A stretch of DNA of 64,000 bases from Hysterangium stoloniferum (lineage: Eukaryota > Basidiomycota > Agaricomycetes > Hysterangiales > Hysterangiaceae), in contig WHVD01000165.1 of the NCBI GenBank assembly GCA_015178975.1, positions 114,158 through 178,157 of the forward strand, in the 5' to 3' direction. Below are positions 21,842 to 32,983 of the stretch, piece after piece. Below the pieces are notes generated by a model, which was given only the letters and a program-made list of their open reading frames with translations, had not been told where the DNA came from and did no database searches. Both the position numbers and the translations under genes were made by a program. Each line of letters starts with the position of its first letter. The first letter of the stretch is position 1.

Positions 21842-22433
21842 GCCTGAAGCTCAGTTTTTTCAACATGGGAATATTGAGGGAAGATGGGAACAGGCTGTCA
21901 CTACACATCCCATTTGGGAGGTTCCATACACCCACATTTGGAGTTTCAACACTCCCATCTTTCATCATACAATGCCTCCCCAACATAGGAAGTATTACTA
22001 TCCTGTGTGGCTAATTCAAATTGATCATTATTCTGGTCCCAAAAGATGGCATGTGAAATGGTGGCAACACAATCACTATTATAATCTATCTCCAATAGAG
22101 TTATAGATTCCAGAACATGATGTCATTGACTCATTGTGGAGAGACCAGAAGAACAGATGGCAAATTAGAGTAAGCTATTTAAAGTTATTTGTAGCTATTA
22201 AAATAACTCAAATTTCACTTTTATAGTTGGGAAAATGGGATTTGGTGTGCTCATTACCACATGAAGATGTCAAGATCTTGGATTACCTTCATTATCCATT
22301 GGCTCCAATGTTTGATACTCTTCTGAAACCTCACCTTCCATTGCTTAGACCAAAACAAGTTAGAAGAGAAGAATGTCCTACTTTGGATTACCTGTACACT
22401 GGGAAGGCTATGTATCTCAGAGTTGAAGGCTGA
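21842..22433 (+). pseudogene. Unidentified spliced ORF, one in-frame TAG
   Basis: From about 21842 one frame runs to TAG at 22104-22106 and continues to 22169. A GTAAGC donor (22170) and TTATAG acceptor (22226) bound a 57-nt intron that joins in frame to an exon ending at TGA 22431-22433. The protein is Trp/His/Tyr-rich (RKYYYPVWLIQIDHYSG, then KRWHVKWWQHNHYYNL) with a basic tail. I do not recognise a family. The neighbourhood (tandem repeat, MITE, Tc1 remnant) suggests transposon cargo or a decayed host gene. The TAG fits CAG>TAG decay. Confidence 0.4.
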
Positions 22434-22568
22434 ATCCACCTACCTTAAAAACCATGTCATATTGTTTTCTGGAAATCTCCCTTCACTACAAATTGCCATG
22501 ATACATTATTGGCTGCATATAGACCTAGGACTCTGGTGCAAGGAACAAGGATAAATGGATACAATGAG

Positions 22569-22784
22569 TACAGTAGGCAACAAAACTGTTTGGATGTTTC
22601 TTTGTTTTGAAAAGAACCTTTAGCATTAGCCCAAAATAAATTCTAAGAATTCTGAATAAATTATGATAAATGCTCTAATATCACCAAATGTTGATTACAT
22701 AACCATGATGTCATATGTCCATTTATGGCAATGTAATAATAGGATTAATGAAGCTTGTACATCCAAACAGTCTTGTTGCCTGTA
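22569..22784. mobile_element. Tc1/mariner-type MITE (216 bp)
   Basis: The left end TA-CAGTAGGCAACAAAACTGTT (extending to 22597) and the right end (from 22759), reverse complement TA-CAGGCAACAAGACTGTT, form about 25-bp inverted repeats with a 2-nt gap and one mismatch. The element is bounded by TA on both sides. There is no coding potential. It lies beside a Tc1 transposase remnant that may have belonged to the mobilising family. Confidence 0.65.
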
Positions 22785-22807
22785 TTTTATAAACTTTTTA
22801 TACTAAA

Positions 22808-23260
22808 CTAGTACTTGGTATACCCTCCCTTGGCCTTAATTACAGCTTCAACTCTTCTAGGCATACTTTCTATCAAGTTCTGACACACCTCTTTTGGTAT
22901 CTTCTCCCATTCCACTTGACAGTGCTCCCAAAGCTCCTCCACTCCACTTGGTTGTGTGTTGTAGTCAGTTAGCTTCCTTTTCAAGGGTTTAGATCTGGAG
23001 ACTGTGCTGGCCATTAATAACAGTATAACCATGGTCATCAAACCACTTTTGAGCAGTTTTCTGGTATGCTTTGGCCTATTATCCTGCTGGAAGATGGTAT
23101 CAGAAGGAGTTTCATTGTAAAACTCAAGGGATTGCTGAAGTTCATCCTCCAAGATGGATCAGTAAAGTTGTGAATCCATCTTCCCTTCAATCCTAGTGGC
23201 ATATCCAATGCCTTCCCAATGCATGTAACCTTACATTAAAGTGGTGCACAAGCATATTTC
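22808..23260 (-). pseudogene. Tc1/mariner transposase remnant (C-terminal part)
   Basis: Minus-strand frames read, in order, MHWEGIGYATRIEGKMDS, then LEDELQQSLEFYNETPSDT, the catalytic segment IFQQDNRPKHT (second Asp of the DDE triad), and, after frame disturbance, ...LIESMPRRVEAVIKAKGGYTKY at the C-terminus. Only the C-terminal half is present. The third catalytic acidic residue lies in a scrambled stretch (22930-23040), so the protein is dead. Confidence 0.75.
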
Positions 23261-23730
23261 ACCAGGAAACTGTACACTAGATGCAACAGTTCTCATGTTT
23301 TGATAATCTAATGCCCAAATGTAATTTTATTTTGATAATTGCCAATACAAAATTGATCAAGTATCTACTAAATTTGAAAATAGAAACATGTCGCAGCACT
23401 TGCGCGACACCCTGCGCGGCGCTTTCCTATATAGCCGCCCATGAAAATAGTACGACTTCGCGGCAAAGGCCGGCGACCCGAGCGCTAAAATATTGACAGT
23501 CAGTTGGGTGAGAATTTGGGGAAAACGCTGGCAATCTCTTCTGTAGTCAAATCCATGAAGTTCTGACATGCCGAGTGGATGCAATGAAGTGAAGCCTGGT
23601 CAAACGGCCACTTGAGATATTTACTATCAATTATTTGGTAAGAATTTCTCATTACAATGCGGTTCACCTGACTTCCATGAGTTTAGGTCTGATCGTCAAT
23701 ATCGGTTACTTATGAAGAATAAACATTGTA
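23261..23730. other. Intergenic region upstream of the beta-galactosidase promoter
   Basis: I see no gene. A GC-rich patch with CpG-rich short inverted motifs (TGCGCGACACCCTGCGCGGCG, 23400-23420) contrasts with the CpG-poor repeats around it. Confidence 0.4.
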
Positions 23731-23972
23731 AAGAATCAGCTTTCGTGGTCCGCTTTACTCCTTAGTTGTCACCTCTCTACGGTCTTCGGAGTATGATGTC
23801 AACTCAATTGCCCGTCGCTTCTGAGGAATAAAGGCGTTGGTCAAGAATCAGCTCACGATCCGCTTTCCTCCTTATGTAGCTGTCACTTCTCTACGGCCCT
23901 CGGAGTATGATGTCAACCCAATTGCTCGTTGCCAAACACGTCACGTGCAAACATGATGAATTGAGGTATAAA
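23731..23972 (+). promoter_or_regulatory. Promoter of the GH35 gene: duplicated ~87-bp block, E-box, TATA
   Basis: Positions 23731-23815 and 23843-23929 are direct repeats of about 85-87 bp (each starting AAGAATCAGCT and containing CGGAGTATGATGTCAA), some 112 bp apart. A CACGTG E-box lies at 23942-23947 and a TATAAA box at 23967-23972. The first ATG after a plausible start site is at 24014. Duplicated blocks next to a TATA box are good candidates for activator sites, but the factor is unknown. Confidence 0.6.
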
Positions 23973-24013
23973 ACACGGCTTGGAGGATGTCTGTCTGTCT
24001 TCAATCAGCAAAG

Positions 24014-27000
24014 ATGTCCAAGGCTCGATTTTCTTTTACCTTTTCTGCACTGCTTTTGCTCTGTCTTGTACTATTGACATGGCCAGCAACACTCCGAGTC
24101 TCTACGTCATCAGTGCCCGACTTCGGCTCTCGAACTGCATTCGCGAACCCACCAAGGCGATCTAACGGATTAACTGATGTGGTTCAATGGGACAATTATA
24201 CCCTATTTGTCCGTGGCCAGCGTATACTCCTGTAGTATGTCTCAAGAACCCTACTTGCACTCGAACAAGTTTGTCGCTGACATATCGTAGTTCTGGAGAA
24301 TTCCATGCATTCCGTATACCTGTTCCCGATTTGTGGCTTGATATATTTCAAAAGATGAAAGCAGCGGGATTGAATGGTGTCAGGTTAGTCATTATCCATT
24401 CGTCATGCTGAGACTCTCACTGAACAATCTACTAGTATCTATATACATTGTAAGCAATGTTGGATCCCTCGTAGTTGAATAAGTAAATAAATAAAATTCT
24501 TAGGGGGGCTTTCTCATCCTGCCCCAGGAGTCCTCGACTTCGATGATTGGAGAGACCTCCAGTCGTTGTTTGACTCTGCGAGTGCGGCAGGTTTATTTAT
24601 CGTTTTACGGCCAGGTATTCTTTCTTCTTTTTTTTTTCGTCCGTTTAAAATGAAGTTTGCAGGTCCTTATGTGAGCCTTTATGGACCAGTAACACAACTT
24701 ACAATGAACAATGGTGACTTGTCGACAGATCAACGCAGAAACGACCGCTGGTGGAATAGCCCATTGGGTCACTAGCCAAGTGGCAGGCGAGCTTCGTACC
24801 AACGCAACTGACTATCGTGCAGCCTGGGAACCTTACATTCAAGCCATCATCGACGCTACTGTTCCAAACCAAATCACGAATGGAGGCCCTATCATAGGTC
24901 AGTCCATCTCTTTTCCAGTCGCGACATAGCTGACGGATGCAGTTTAGCTGTGCAAATCGGTTAGTTGGATAGATATTGGGTGAACGTATCGTTTTTCTGA
25001 TCAGCAGTAGATAACGAATATAGTCAGAAACCTATCAATCGAGCAGAATACTTTGCTGAGCTCGAGGCTGCTTTCCGAGCTGGTGGTGTTGTCGTACCCT
25101 TGTTCGCCACGTTTCTTCAGTGAAATCGGGATAGAGTTACTAATTACACAGGGAAGAACACATAATGAACCTGGAGAGGGTGCCAACTTCATTAATGGCA
25201 CTGGTGCCGTTGATATCTTTGGCATGGTGCGAAGTATCTCGGTCCGTGCCCATCACTTAACTTATTGGCTACACTAGGATTCATACCCACAAGGTCAATG
25301 CTCTGATCCGGAAGTACGTGAGCCTTTGTGAGCCTTTGTAGAGACCACTCTGACGACCTTGTTCCAAAAGACTTGGAACCCAGTAACACCCAATTACCAC
25401 CAGTATCATGAATCTGTTACTCCGTCCCAGCCATTCTACATGCCAGAATTCCAGGGCGGATCCTTCGACTCTTGGGCAGGGCCTGGGTATGATGCATGTT
25501 GGATATTGACTGGTCCAGACTACGAGGATGTTTTCTACAAGCACAACTGGGCATCAAACGCTAAGCTCATGTCTTTTTATATGCTATACGGGTAAGGATA
25601 TCCAGAAGTTCATAGTCGCTTATTAAATACGCTAATCAATCCTTCCATTGTCAGGGGAACTTCATGGGGATTACTTCCGTACCCTGGTGTTTATACTAGG
25701 CAAGTAAACTACCTTCCTCTGGCCAATATAGTTTTATCTAATTCTAATGTGGTAGTTATGACTACGGTGCCGCCATCCGCGAAAATAGGGCGTTGTCTCC
25801 TAAATTCGATGAGCTTAAGCGACAGGCCTTATTCTTGCGTAGCTCTCCTGAATTCAAAAAGACTGATTGGATCGGCGATACCAGTACAGGGGGTGTTTCT
25901 GTGAATGGGACTGGAGCCTTCGTCACACTCCTGCGAAATCCCGACTCCGGAACCAATTTCTTTATCGCTAGGCAGAATGATTCCACCTCTACGTACGTGT
26001 TTTCTTTTGATGTAGTATCCTATATTGAGCTTTAATTCTTGAAATAGTGCCAGTGTAGACTTCACTATTACAGCACAGACTTCTACTGGTACCCTGACCC
26101 TTCCTAGGATCTCTAATTCTATTGCTTTAGATGGGAGGCAGAGTAAAGTGATAGTAACCGACTATTCATTCGGCTCATCAAACCTTCTTTACTCCACGGC
26201 CAGTATTTTCTTTGCGGGACGGATTGGATCGCGTGATGTTCTTTTCCTCTTCGGTGAATCTACCCAGAGCCATGAGGCCGCCTTGAAGCTTGGGCCTAGT
26301 AATTCGGGTGCTTGGGGTATTTCGTCTTTCGTCAAGTTCTCAAGCGATAGTGCAAACGACGTGACAACCATCACTTTTCTTCCCGGAATTACAGGTTTAG
26401 TCACAGTCTGGGAGTCGTCTTCGCAGCTTGTCCTCTTCAGCGATACCGTTACGGCGACGTCGTTCTGGGCTCCAGTTATTCCAGGATCATCCGACCTCTC
26501 CCAATACTGGGAATTTGGTTCTAATGAAACCGTTCTCGTTGGTGGTCCATACCTCGTCCGAAATGCCACCATCCAGAATTCGGAACTCCAACTGACTGGT
26601 GACTTGAACGCGAGTGTGACCTTGACAGTCTTTGCTCCAAGCAACATCATGACCGTTACTTGGAATGGGATGCCCATCTCGGACCTTAAGGACATACAAG
26701 GGAAATCCAGTGCAATCACAGGGCGTTTGAATATGAAAGCTACGAACTCTTTCCGGCTTCCCCAGCTCACCAACTGGAAGTTCGCAGACAGCTTACCGGA
26801 AATCCAGGCGACTTTCAATGATGCTAATTGGATCACCGCTAATCATACAACAACAAATATCATCACGCCACCTGTGTTTGGCGATGGACGTGTTCTTTAC
26901 GGTTCGGTCATCAATTCGTGTCGCTTCATAATATACTGATATGTGAACTTACTCAGGCTGTGATTATGGCTTGTATGTTACGCCTTTCATTTTGCCTACA

Positions 27001-28209
27001 AATTACTCATCCTATACCATTAGCTGTGAAGGAGCCGTAATTTGGCGCGGCCATTTCAATGCAACTGGGGCTGAAACATCTGTCAATCTTACCATCAGTG
27101 GAGGCACAGGTAAATAATTGGTTCATGTCTGACTACCGAACAATATTCACATATTCCTAGCATTTGCTGCCAGTGTGTGGATTAACGACGTTTTCATCAA
27201 ATCGACACCGAGTGATAGGTAGGAGTTAATCATACCCAATCGTTGCTGTTCTCATATGAAGTTGTCGGTGCTAATTCAGCTCGACTCCCTCCCAAACAAA
27301 TGAGATATTCACCTTCCCGGCAGGTTCAGTGAAAACCAGTCAAGACAACGTTGTCACTGTTGTGCAAGATAACACCGGTATTGACGAGAGCGGCTGTACG
27401 AGCACTTCCAAATTTCCCCTAACTTATACTTTTAAACACCTTTCCTTCAGCTACGCCGGACAATTCTAAATCACCCCGTGGAATTATGGGTTTCAAACTC
27501 AACACCGGTGAATTCACTACTTGGAAACTTCAAGGAAAATTGGGTGGATATACGGGGTAAGTAAGCCTCAGGAAGACGAAATAACATTGGTTGCACACTG
27601 ACTTCGTTTTCCAGTTACCCGGATAGAACTCGTGGCATACTCAACGAGGGAGGACTGTTTGGTGAACGGGAGGGCTGGCATCTACCTGGTTTCGATACAT
27701 CAAAATGGCAAACTCGCCCATTGTCGGAAGGGTTACCCAATCAAGATGCAGGGATCGGGTTCTTCATCACTACATTTGACCTCCATATGCCATCAGGGAC
27801 CGATATTCCCATCTCTTTCGTATTTGACGATGATTCGGCAAGGTATCGTGCATTGTTATTCGTCAACGGATGGCAGTATGGAAAAGTATGTTTGATGTCG
27901 CACCTTCCATATCTATTCTAATGGTTATTTTTAGCGTGTGGGCTACTTGGGTCCACAAGTGAAGTTCCCGGTTCATCAAGGACTCTTGGACTATAATGGA
28001 AAGAAGTGCGTATATGTCATCGAGCCTTGTTACCTATTCTAAAATGGGCTTCTCCATCTGTTAGCACTGTTGCGATTGCTCTTTGGTCTTTGGATGCCAA
28101 TACAATTGTATCTCCGAAAGTCACATTGGTAGCTGACGGCTTTATCGATGGCGGCGTGGGTCATATAGCTTTAAACAACCATAAATGGTCCCCTAGGAGG
28201 TCTTCATGA
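24014..28209 (+). CDS. Secreted beta-galactosidase, GH35 family, 21 exons
   Basis: The product hydrolyses terminal beta-galactosides (galactan or xyloglucan side chains, lactose) outside the cell. Exons by splice logic: 24014-24231, 24291-24383, 24436-24449, 24504-24614, 24663-24670, 24729-24897, 24948-24959, 25008-25101, 25157-25226, 25278-25313, 25371-25591, 25655-25699, 25756-25992, 26048-26901, 26957-27109, 27161-27218, 27280-27395, 27451-27556, 27615-27885, 27935-28005, 28065-28209. They sum to 3102 nt, 1033 aa, with no internal stop and the usual fungal GH35 length. Residues 1-27 are a signal peptide (LLLLCLVLL core). The acid/base Glu is in VDNEYS and the nucleophile Glu in [10 protein letters not shown]. 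Later parts match the GH35 beta-sandwich domains, including the C-terminal jelly roll (PGFDTSKWQ, then VNGWQYGKR). The intron at 25700 has a GC donor. The intron at 25102 has a poor donor (GTTCGC) and is my least certain join. The start at 24014 is preferred over the upstream in-frame 23987 because TATA is at 23967. Confidence 0.9.
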
Positions 28210-29238
28210 GAAAGGAATGCTCGCCGTGTTTGATATCTGTAAAATGGCAATTAACGTGTGAAAACATTCGCTGCATATATCTACATTACAACAGGGTATT
28301 AAAAATGAATATCAATAACGAAGATGCTACGAGGGCCGCAGTTTTGCGGTTCTTGTAACATTTTTTACGAGGGCCATCACCAGTTGACCTTGAGCAAAGC
28401 TATAGTTAATCAATTTTACTACTCCTGTCTCCTGCAAGCTCTCCAGAAATAATGAAAACAAAAAAAGAATCTATTCATTACATAACAAATGGATATTACA
28501 GTTTGGGTTTTAAAATATTTATATATTTATAATATCAAAATATAGATGGTCAGCTCTGCCCGGGATTGACTTTTCCTTGAATCCTTCTCGGTTCGTCTCT
28601 AATCACTATTTCAAAGAATATTCCTCTTCACCCCAGAACCGAGGGTTCCCCGAAAATATGTTCACCTTTCCTCACTCTGCCCCAGAACCCAAGGTGCCTC
28701 CCGACAATATGCTTATCACAAGTATAGTATTTCCTTTTAGGACAATCCTTTGTCTTCCAAATAGGACTTTCCCCGACTGTCAAGAGTTTAGTTGAATAAA
28801 TGCACCCTTCTTTACAAAAATGGTTTTGAGAGCTGCTTGGACAAACTGTTCTTTTTCTGTAAAAACAAATACTAAAGTATGGCTAACAATTCATTGATTC
28901 CAAAACTAAATTCAATTTCAATTCTAGGTAGTTTATTTATACTTATATTTAACAAATATTAAAACTATTTGTAAACAGGTCAAAAGATTAGCTAAAGAAT
29001 AAACCAATATTTGATGAATATATGCTTATTTAAACTAACCTACTGAATCCATTGTGATATTATCTTTGTCTCTGTCCATGTTTGGGCCAGCAGACCCAGT
29101 GGAAGTGAATCCAGGGGCCACAGGCTCCATTGTGCAAAACATGCTGATAGGAACATAAGCAAGCCCAGCAGAAAAATGAGGGCTGGGAGTGAACACATCA
29201 CAAATGTGTAAGAATACATAAGTAATGTAGAAAATGAA
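28210..29238. other. AT-rich region without recognisable genes
   Basis: This is the 3' flank of the beta-galactosidase gene followed by AT-rich sequence. A GAGGGCC motif occurs twice near 28332 and 28370. There is no convincing ORF; 28577-28795 is short, without a family match. Confidence 0.4.
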
Positions 29239-29307
29239 TAGCCAGACTGGGGATTGAACCCAGGATCTCTCACTTATATAACAAAAGTGTTAACCACTAC
29301 ACCGACC
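29239..29307 (-). other. tRNA-like sequence, possible SINE head
   Basis: On the minus strand there is an A-box-like TGTAGTGGTTAA and a B box GGGTTCAATCCC with a perfect 5-bp T-stem. The acceptor stem is weak (several G-T pairs and one mismatch), and the anticodon arm gives either a 9-nt loop or lacks U33. A functional tRNA is therefore unlikely, and a tRNA-derived SINE head with internal pol III promoter is more plausible. It starts exactly at the exon 2/intron 2 border of the antisense gene copy at 29307-29748. Confidence 0.5.
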
Positions 29308-29748
29308 TTGGGTAGGTTTGGCCTTGGGCTCAAAGGCCCCGGCACATCCTCCTTGTCCTCCTCATCCTCTTCATCATCAGATTCCAAAGGCATCACTGCC
29401 TTGCACTGTGGAAAACATCAGCAAGGTTGCAAAAGATAAGAAAACACCGACTTACTTCACCCTCCTGCTTCTTCTTCACCTCCTCTTCTCACACCCGATC
29501 AGTTCCCACTGTGTTTTCTTTGCAAGCATGGCCTCCCAGTGCTTGCATGCAGCCTCTTCCTCTGCCAACTTCTTCTCCTCCACCTCTATTGCCTCCAGCT
29601 CCTCCTTCTCCTTATGCTCTTCCTCCTCACATGCCTTCTTCTTCTCTTCAAGAAGTCAACAATACTCTTGAGTGTTTGGGGGTCCACTAAGACCCGACAC
29701 GGGGGTGACGGTTAACCTAGTGGGGAAAGGTTTCGACCCCGAGCCCAT
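29307..29748 (-). pseudogene. Antisense accessory gene of a gypsy element, copy E2 (exons 1-2)
   Basis: This is homologous to the intact gene at 61089-62071. Exon 1 (29748-29455) starts MGSGSKPFPTR and becomes a Glu/Lys-rich coiled coil (LLEEKKKACEEEEHKEKEEL). A TGA interrupts it near residue 31. The first donor has lost a G (AAG then TAAGT). Exon 2 (29405-29307) is acidic (SDDEEDEEDKED) and ends PK at the same place as in the intact copy. The upstream TATATAAAA-like box and a degenerate CATGTGATCTGGAAGG-like block (29800-29850) are conserved. The zinc-cluster exon is missing because a tRNA-like sequence follows directly. The gene faces away from a polypurine tract and LTR at 29909-30602, as in E1. 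Confidence 0.75.
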
Positions 29749-29925
29749 GGTCATGGTGATTGAGGGAAAAGAGTTAAAACTCAAGCACCAGCACCCCTCA
29801 AATTTTTATATGTAAATTGTTACCAGGTCACATAATGTTTTGACACACCACCCATACCCAACAAGTTTTATGTACAGGATCTAGATTTTTGGCCTCCTTG
29901 GGATTTCAGCCAAATAGGGGGATAC

Positions 29926-30602
29926 TGTTACAACCATGTTACAACCATGTTGCAACCCGACGGTCCCTGAGGTTATTGCTGCCTATCGACGTTTCAAGTT
30001 ATCAATCAAGTCATCGCATTGGAAACCGTCGGTTGCCCAATGCTGATGTATGCTTTCACAGCAATCAAATTCCATTTACACCCCCATCAAATTATACTCG
30101 TACTATCTGGTTATACTCTGATATGTCCCTTTTTTATTATGATGATCCATTCTATACTATGTTTCACATATGTCCGTATATACTTGTAACCTGTGGACTA
30201 TTTCCTTTTCTTGTAATTCTGCTCTCGGTTAAATCATGGCCTCCGAACTTATCATAACTTTCCAGTTCCTAGTCAAGTTGATTTGTCAGTAATTATTGTT
30301 TCCACTCTTCCCTTAGTTAGTATTTTCTAGACACCAATGATTTGTATATGAACCCACTGTAGTTGTAGATACAAGACAATCAGAATATCGACTCAGAACA
30401 CTCACATATGTATCTCTATAAGCCTCACACTAAGTATCCAGCTCCTCTGCATGCACTTGCCTCTCTTCGGCCTCTGACCCCTCAGCCCGATACACGACTT
30501 ATCCTTTGGTCCCAATTGGTAACTCACCATGAGGAACTCGTTAGGACTAGCTTTGCCCACCTGAAATTTAAGGACACCCGACAGTTACTTGCAAGTGCTG
30601 TT
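29926..30602 (+). repeat. 3' LTR of element E2, truncated at its right end
   Basis: It begins TGTTACAACCATGTTACAAC right after the polypurine tract AAATAGGGGGATAC. The first 11-13 bases are repeated in tandem. It aligns with the minus-strand LTR at 30623-31262 and with 49885-50376. The usual 3' end (motif AAGCTGAAGCCAAG, then TAACA) is missing, because the sequence switches at about 30603 into the inverted neighbour. Confidence 0.75.
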
Positions 30603-30622
30603 AAGAACTGAAAACTGACTAA

Positions 30623-31262
30623 TGTTGGTAGGCCAATGGGGTCCGATCAGAAGGACTTGACTTCAGCTTATGTATATGCTGCACCCTTGCAAATATCTGT
30701 CAGGTGTCCTTAAATTTCAGATGGGTGAAGACTAGTCCTAACGAGTACCTCACGGTGAGTTACCAATTGGGACTGAAGGATAAGTCGAGTGTTGGGCTAA
30801 GGGGTCGGGGACTGAGAGTGGGCAAATGCACGCATACATAGGTGGAGAGCAGGATACTTAGTATAAGACTTCTAGAGATGTATGTGGGTGTTCTGAGTCG
30901 ATATTCTGATTGCCTAGTAACCACAACTACAGTGGGTTCATATACAAGTATTCAGCGTCTAGAAAATACTAACTAAGGGAAGAGTGGAAACATTATTGAC
31001 AAATAAACTTGACTAGGAACGGAAAGGTTACAATAAGTTCGGAGGCCATGATTAACCAAGAGCAGAATTACAAGAAAGGAAATAGTCTGAGGGTTACAAG
31101 TATATATAGGCATATGTGAAACATAGAGTAGAATGGATCATCATAATAAAAAGGGATGTATCAGAGTATAACCAGATAGTACGAGTATATTTTGAGAGGG
31201 GCGTAAACGGGGTTTGATCGCCATGAAAGCATACATCAGCATCGGGAGACCGACAGTTTCCG
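30623..31262 (-). repeat. Inverted LTR of the E2 family, truncated at its start
   Basis: On the minus strand it ends ...GGCCTACCAACA at 30623, followed by about 20 bp of internal sequence (TTAGTCAGTTTTCAGTTC) matching that after the LTR at 50376. It shares the AAGCTGAAGTCAAG motif near 30660-30675. Its 5' end is lost at 31262, where a copy of the DIRS-like tyrosine-recombinase 3' end begins. Confidence 0.7.
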
Positions 31263-31267
31263 ATGTG

Positions 31268-31450
31268 ATGTCTGCTTGGCTTCATTGGGCCATTCCCACC
31301 ACTCAACCTCCCAGTCCGCTGGACCTTCATCTCACTTAACCATTTGGCTTGAGCATGGCCCGATTTATTTCTGGTCACACAAAAGAGTGGTGGTGACGCA
31401 ATAGAGTCTATTTGCTCGTCCAAACTCACGAATGAATGCCAGAGAAGCAT
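31268..31450 (+). repeat. Partial copy of the DIRS-like element end
   Basis: 31268-31432 matches 34525-34675, which spans the last codons of the tyrosine recombinase and its 3' flank, in the same orientation. DIRS/Ngaro-type elements use split direct repeats, so this may be the upstream repeat of the element at 31505-34680. It could equally be the end of a second, tandem copy. Confidence 0.5.
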
Positions 31451-31504
31451 AACTAGGGTAAGAGGAAGGGTGGGTGCGAAAATATAAACAGAACTCGAAG
31501 TTCT

Positions 31505-32983
31505 TTGAAGACTATTGAGTGCATGTTCGGAAGGAAACGACTTGCCACTCCTAAACCACCCAACGTCCTTCCTCCATCAAATTCGAAGCCCAAGAGCAAG
31601 CGGAAACTTACTGTACCTCCAGCCACTCCTACCCTTTGTCCTCGACCCTTGCCTAGCACATCTGCCACAGAGCCAGATCTGTTCGCCGACTCCGATTTTT
31701 CTCATTTTCTTTTCAACCCCAGTTAATGTTTCGCTATGTCTACAACCATTCCTTCTGGGTCTGACCCAGATCAATGCCTTCCCTCGGAAACTGCTCCTGA
31801 TGAGAATCAAGCATGGCCTCCAGCACCGCCACCTAGCATAGCCACTGCACAACCAGCACTGATGAACTCAGATCTTTGCACCATCATTCTAAACATGTCT
31901 TCCCAAATCGCTGCTCTTCAGCAGCAACACCATCCCCCCTCTGTCCCCCACCATCAGGTTCCCTCTCTTTCCAGCACTGGCCCTCCCCAACCTCCTCTAC
32001 CCCATGCCATCCCCCTGCATGCCCCCTTCACTTTCCAGTGTCCATCTCAGCCTTCATTGGTGGCAGGTTTCTTGCCTCCCCCTGGAAATTCTGATTCCGG
32101 TGCGTCTTCTTCCCTGATCTCCCTTTTCCCTGATATCGAAGAAATGATGCTGCTGGCTATTATCTGCCATTCTTTCCGGCCTACCCAACTGGCCAAACTG
32201 GACACCTGCATACATACCAAACCACCAAAGCCTTCTTATGAATTTCAGGATGGTCTCTATGTGCAGGCAGAAAGGGCATCAACGAAGGATTTTCCAAACT
32301 TTGAGTCATTCTACTTCCCCCTGTCATGTTACCTCAGTGTCCTCCAAGCCCATGTGCTGGCAGGTCCCACCTCTCCTTCTATCATGACTTTCATTCTTGG
32401 AGCTTCCAGTTATCTTGCTTTGCTTTGTTCATGGTATTGGGAGTATGATTGGACTGCCTTGCTAAACTATCATTTTGCATTCCATTCTAAGCCTTTAGCT
32501 GAGATGGCAAGGGGTGGTTACTTTCATTGGGGAGAGTTGGATTCAAATCTTCAGGGGCAATATTTGGTTGGCCACCCCCATATTCGCCCTAATAAAGCTT
32601 CCACAGCTCATGCTGGGAATGATTCCTCCAAAACTTGGCCTTGCCTGGATTTCAACTACCATAAATGCATGCAGGATAAGTGCAATCATGTGCACAAATG
32701 CAGGCTTTGTGATAGCAGTGACATGGTGTGGCTTCTTGCACTGTCAAAAAATCAACTTAGAGGTGTGGCTCAGTGTGGGACTTGTCTTTGCCATCTCCCC
32801 ACTGTAGCCCCCACAGCACATATCTGGCTCTTCCATCTACTGTTCATTCATCCCTGCCTCCCCTCCCCTTCTCCAATCTTTTTCCTCCTGGTCCCCCTCC
32901 TCCTCTTTGGCCAAACTCTGACCCACATTGCAATATTGTTCTTCCATCAACCCATCAGCTCCCCATCATGTCATCCCCTTTAA
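31505..32983 (+). pseudogene. Gag-like protein of a DIRS-like retrotransposon
   Basis: One frame runs from ATG 31505 to 32983 with a single TAA at 31724-31726 (fits CAA>TAA). The N-terminus is Pro/Lys-rich and the middle holds a globular, Trp/Tyr-rich region. The Cys/His cluster WPCLDFNYHKCMQDKCNHVH...CRLC at about 32638-32712 is the pattern seen in Gag of fungal DIRS/Ngaro-type elements. The last ~70 codons of this frame are probably out of frame, because the RT region continues in another frame from 32773. Confidence 0.6.

Noticed and set aside
29239..29307. Functional tRNA gene
   Set aside because: The T-arm and B box are good, but the acceptor stem has a mismatch and several wobble pairs and the anticodon arm does not form a normal 7-nt loop. 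Kept only as a tRNA-like/SINE candidate.
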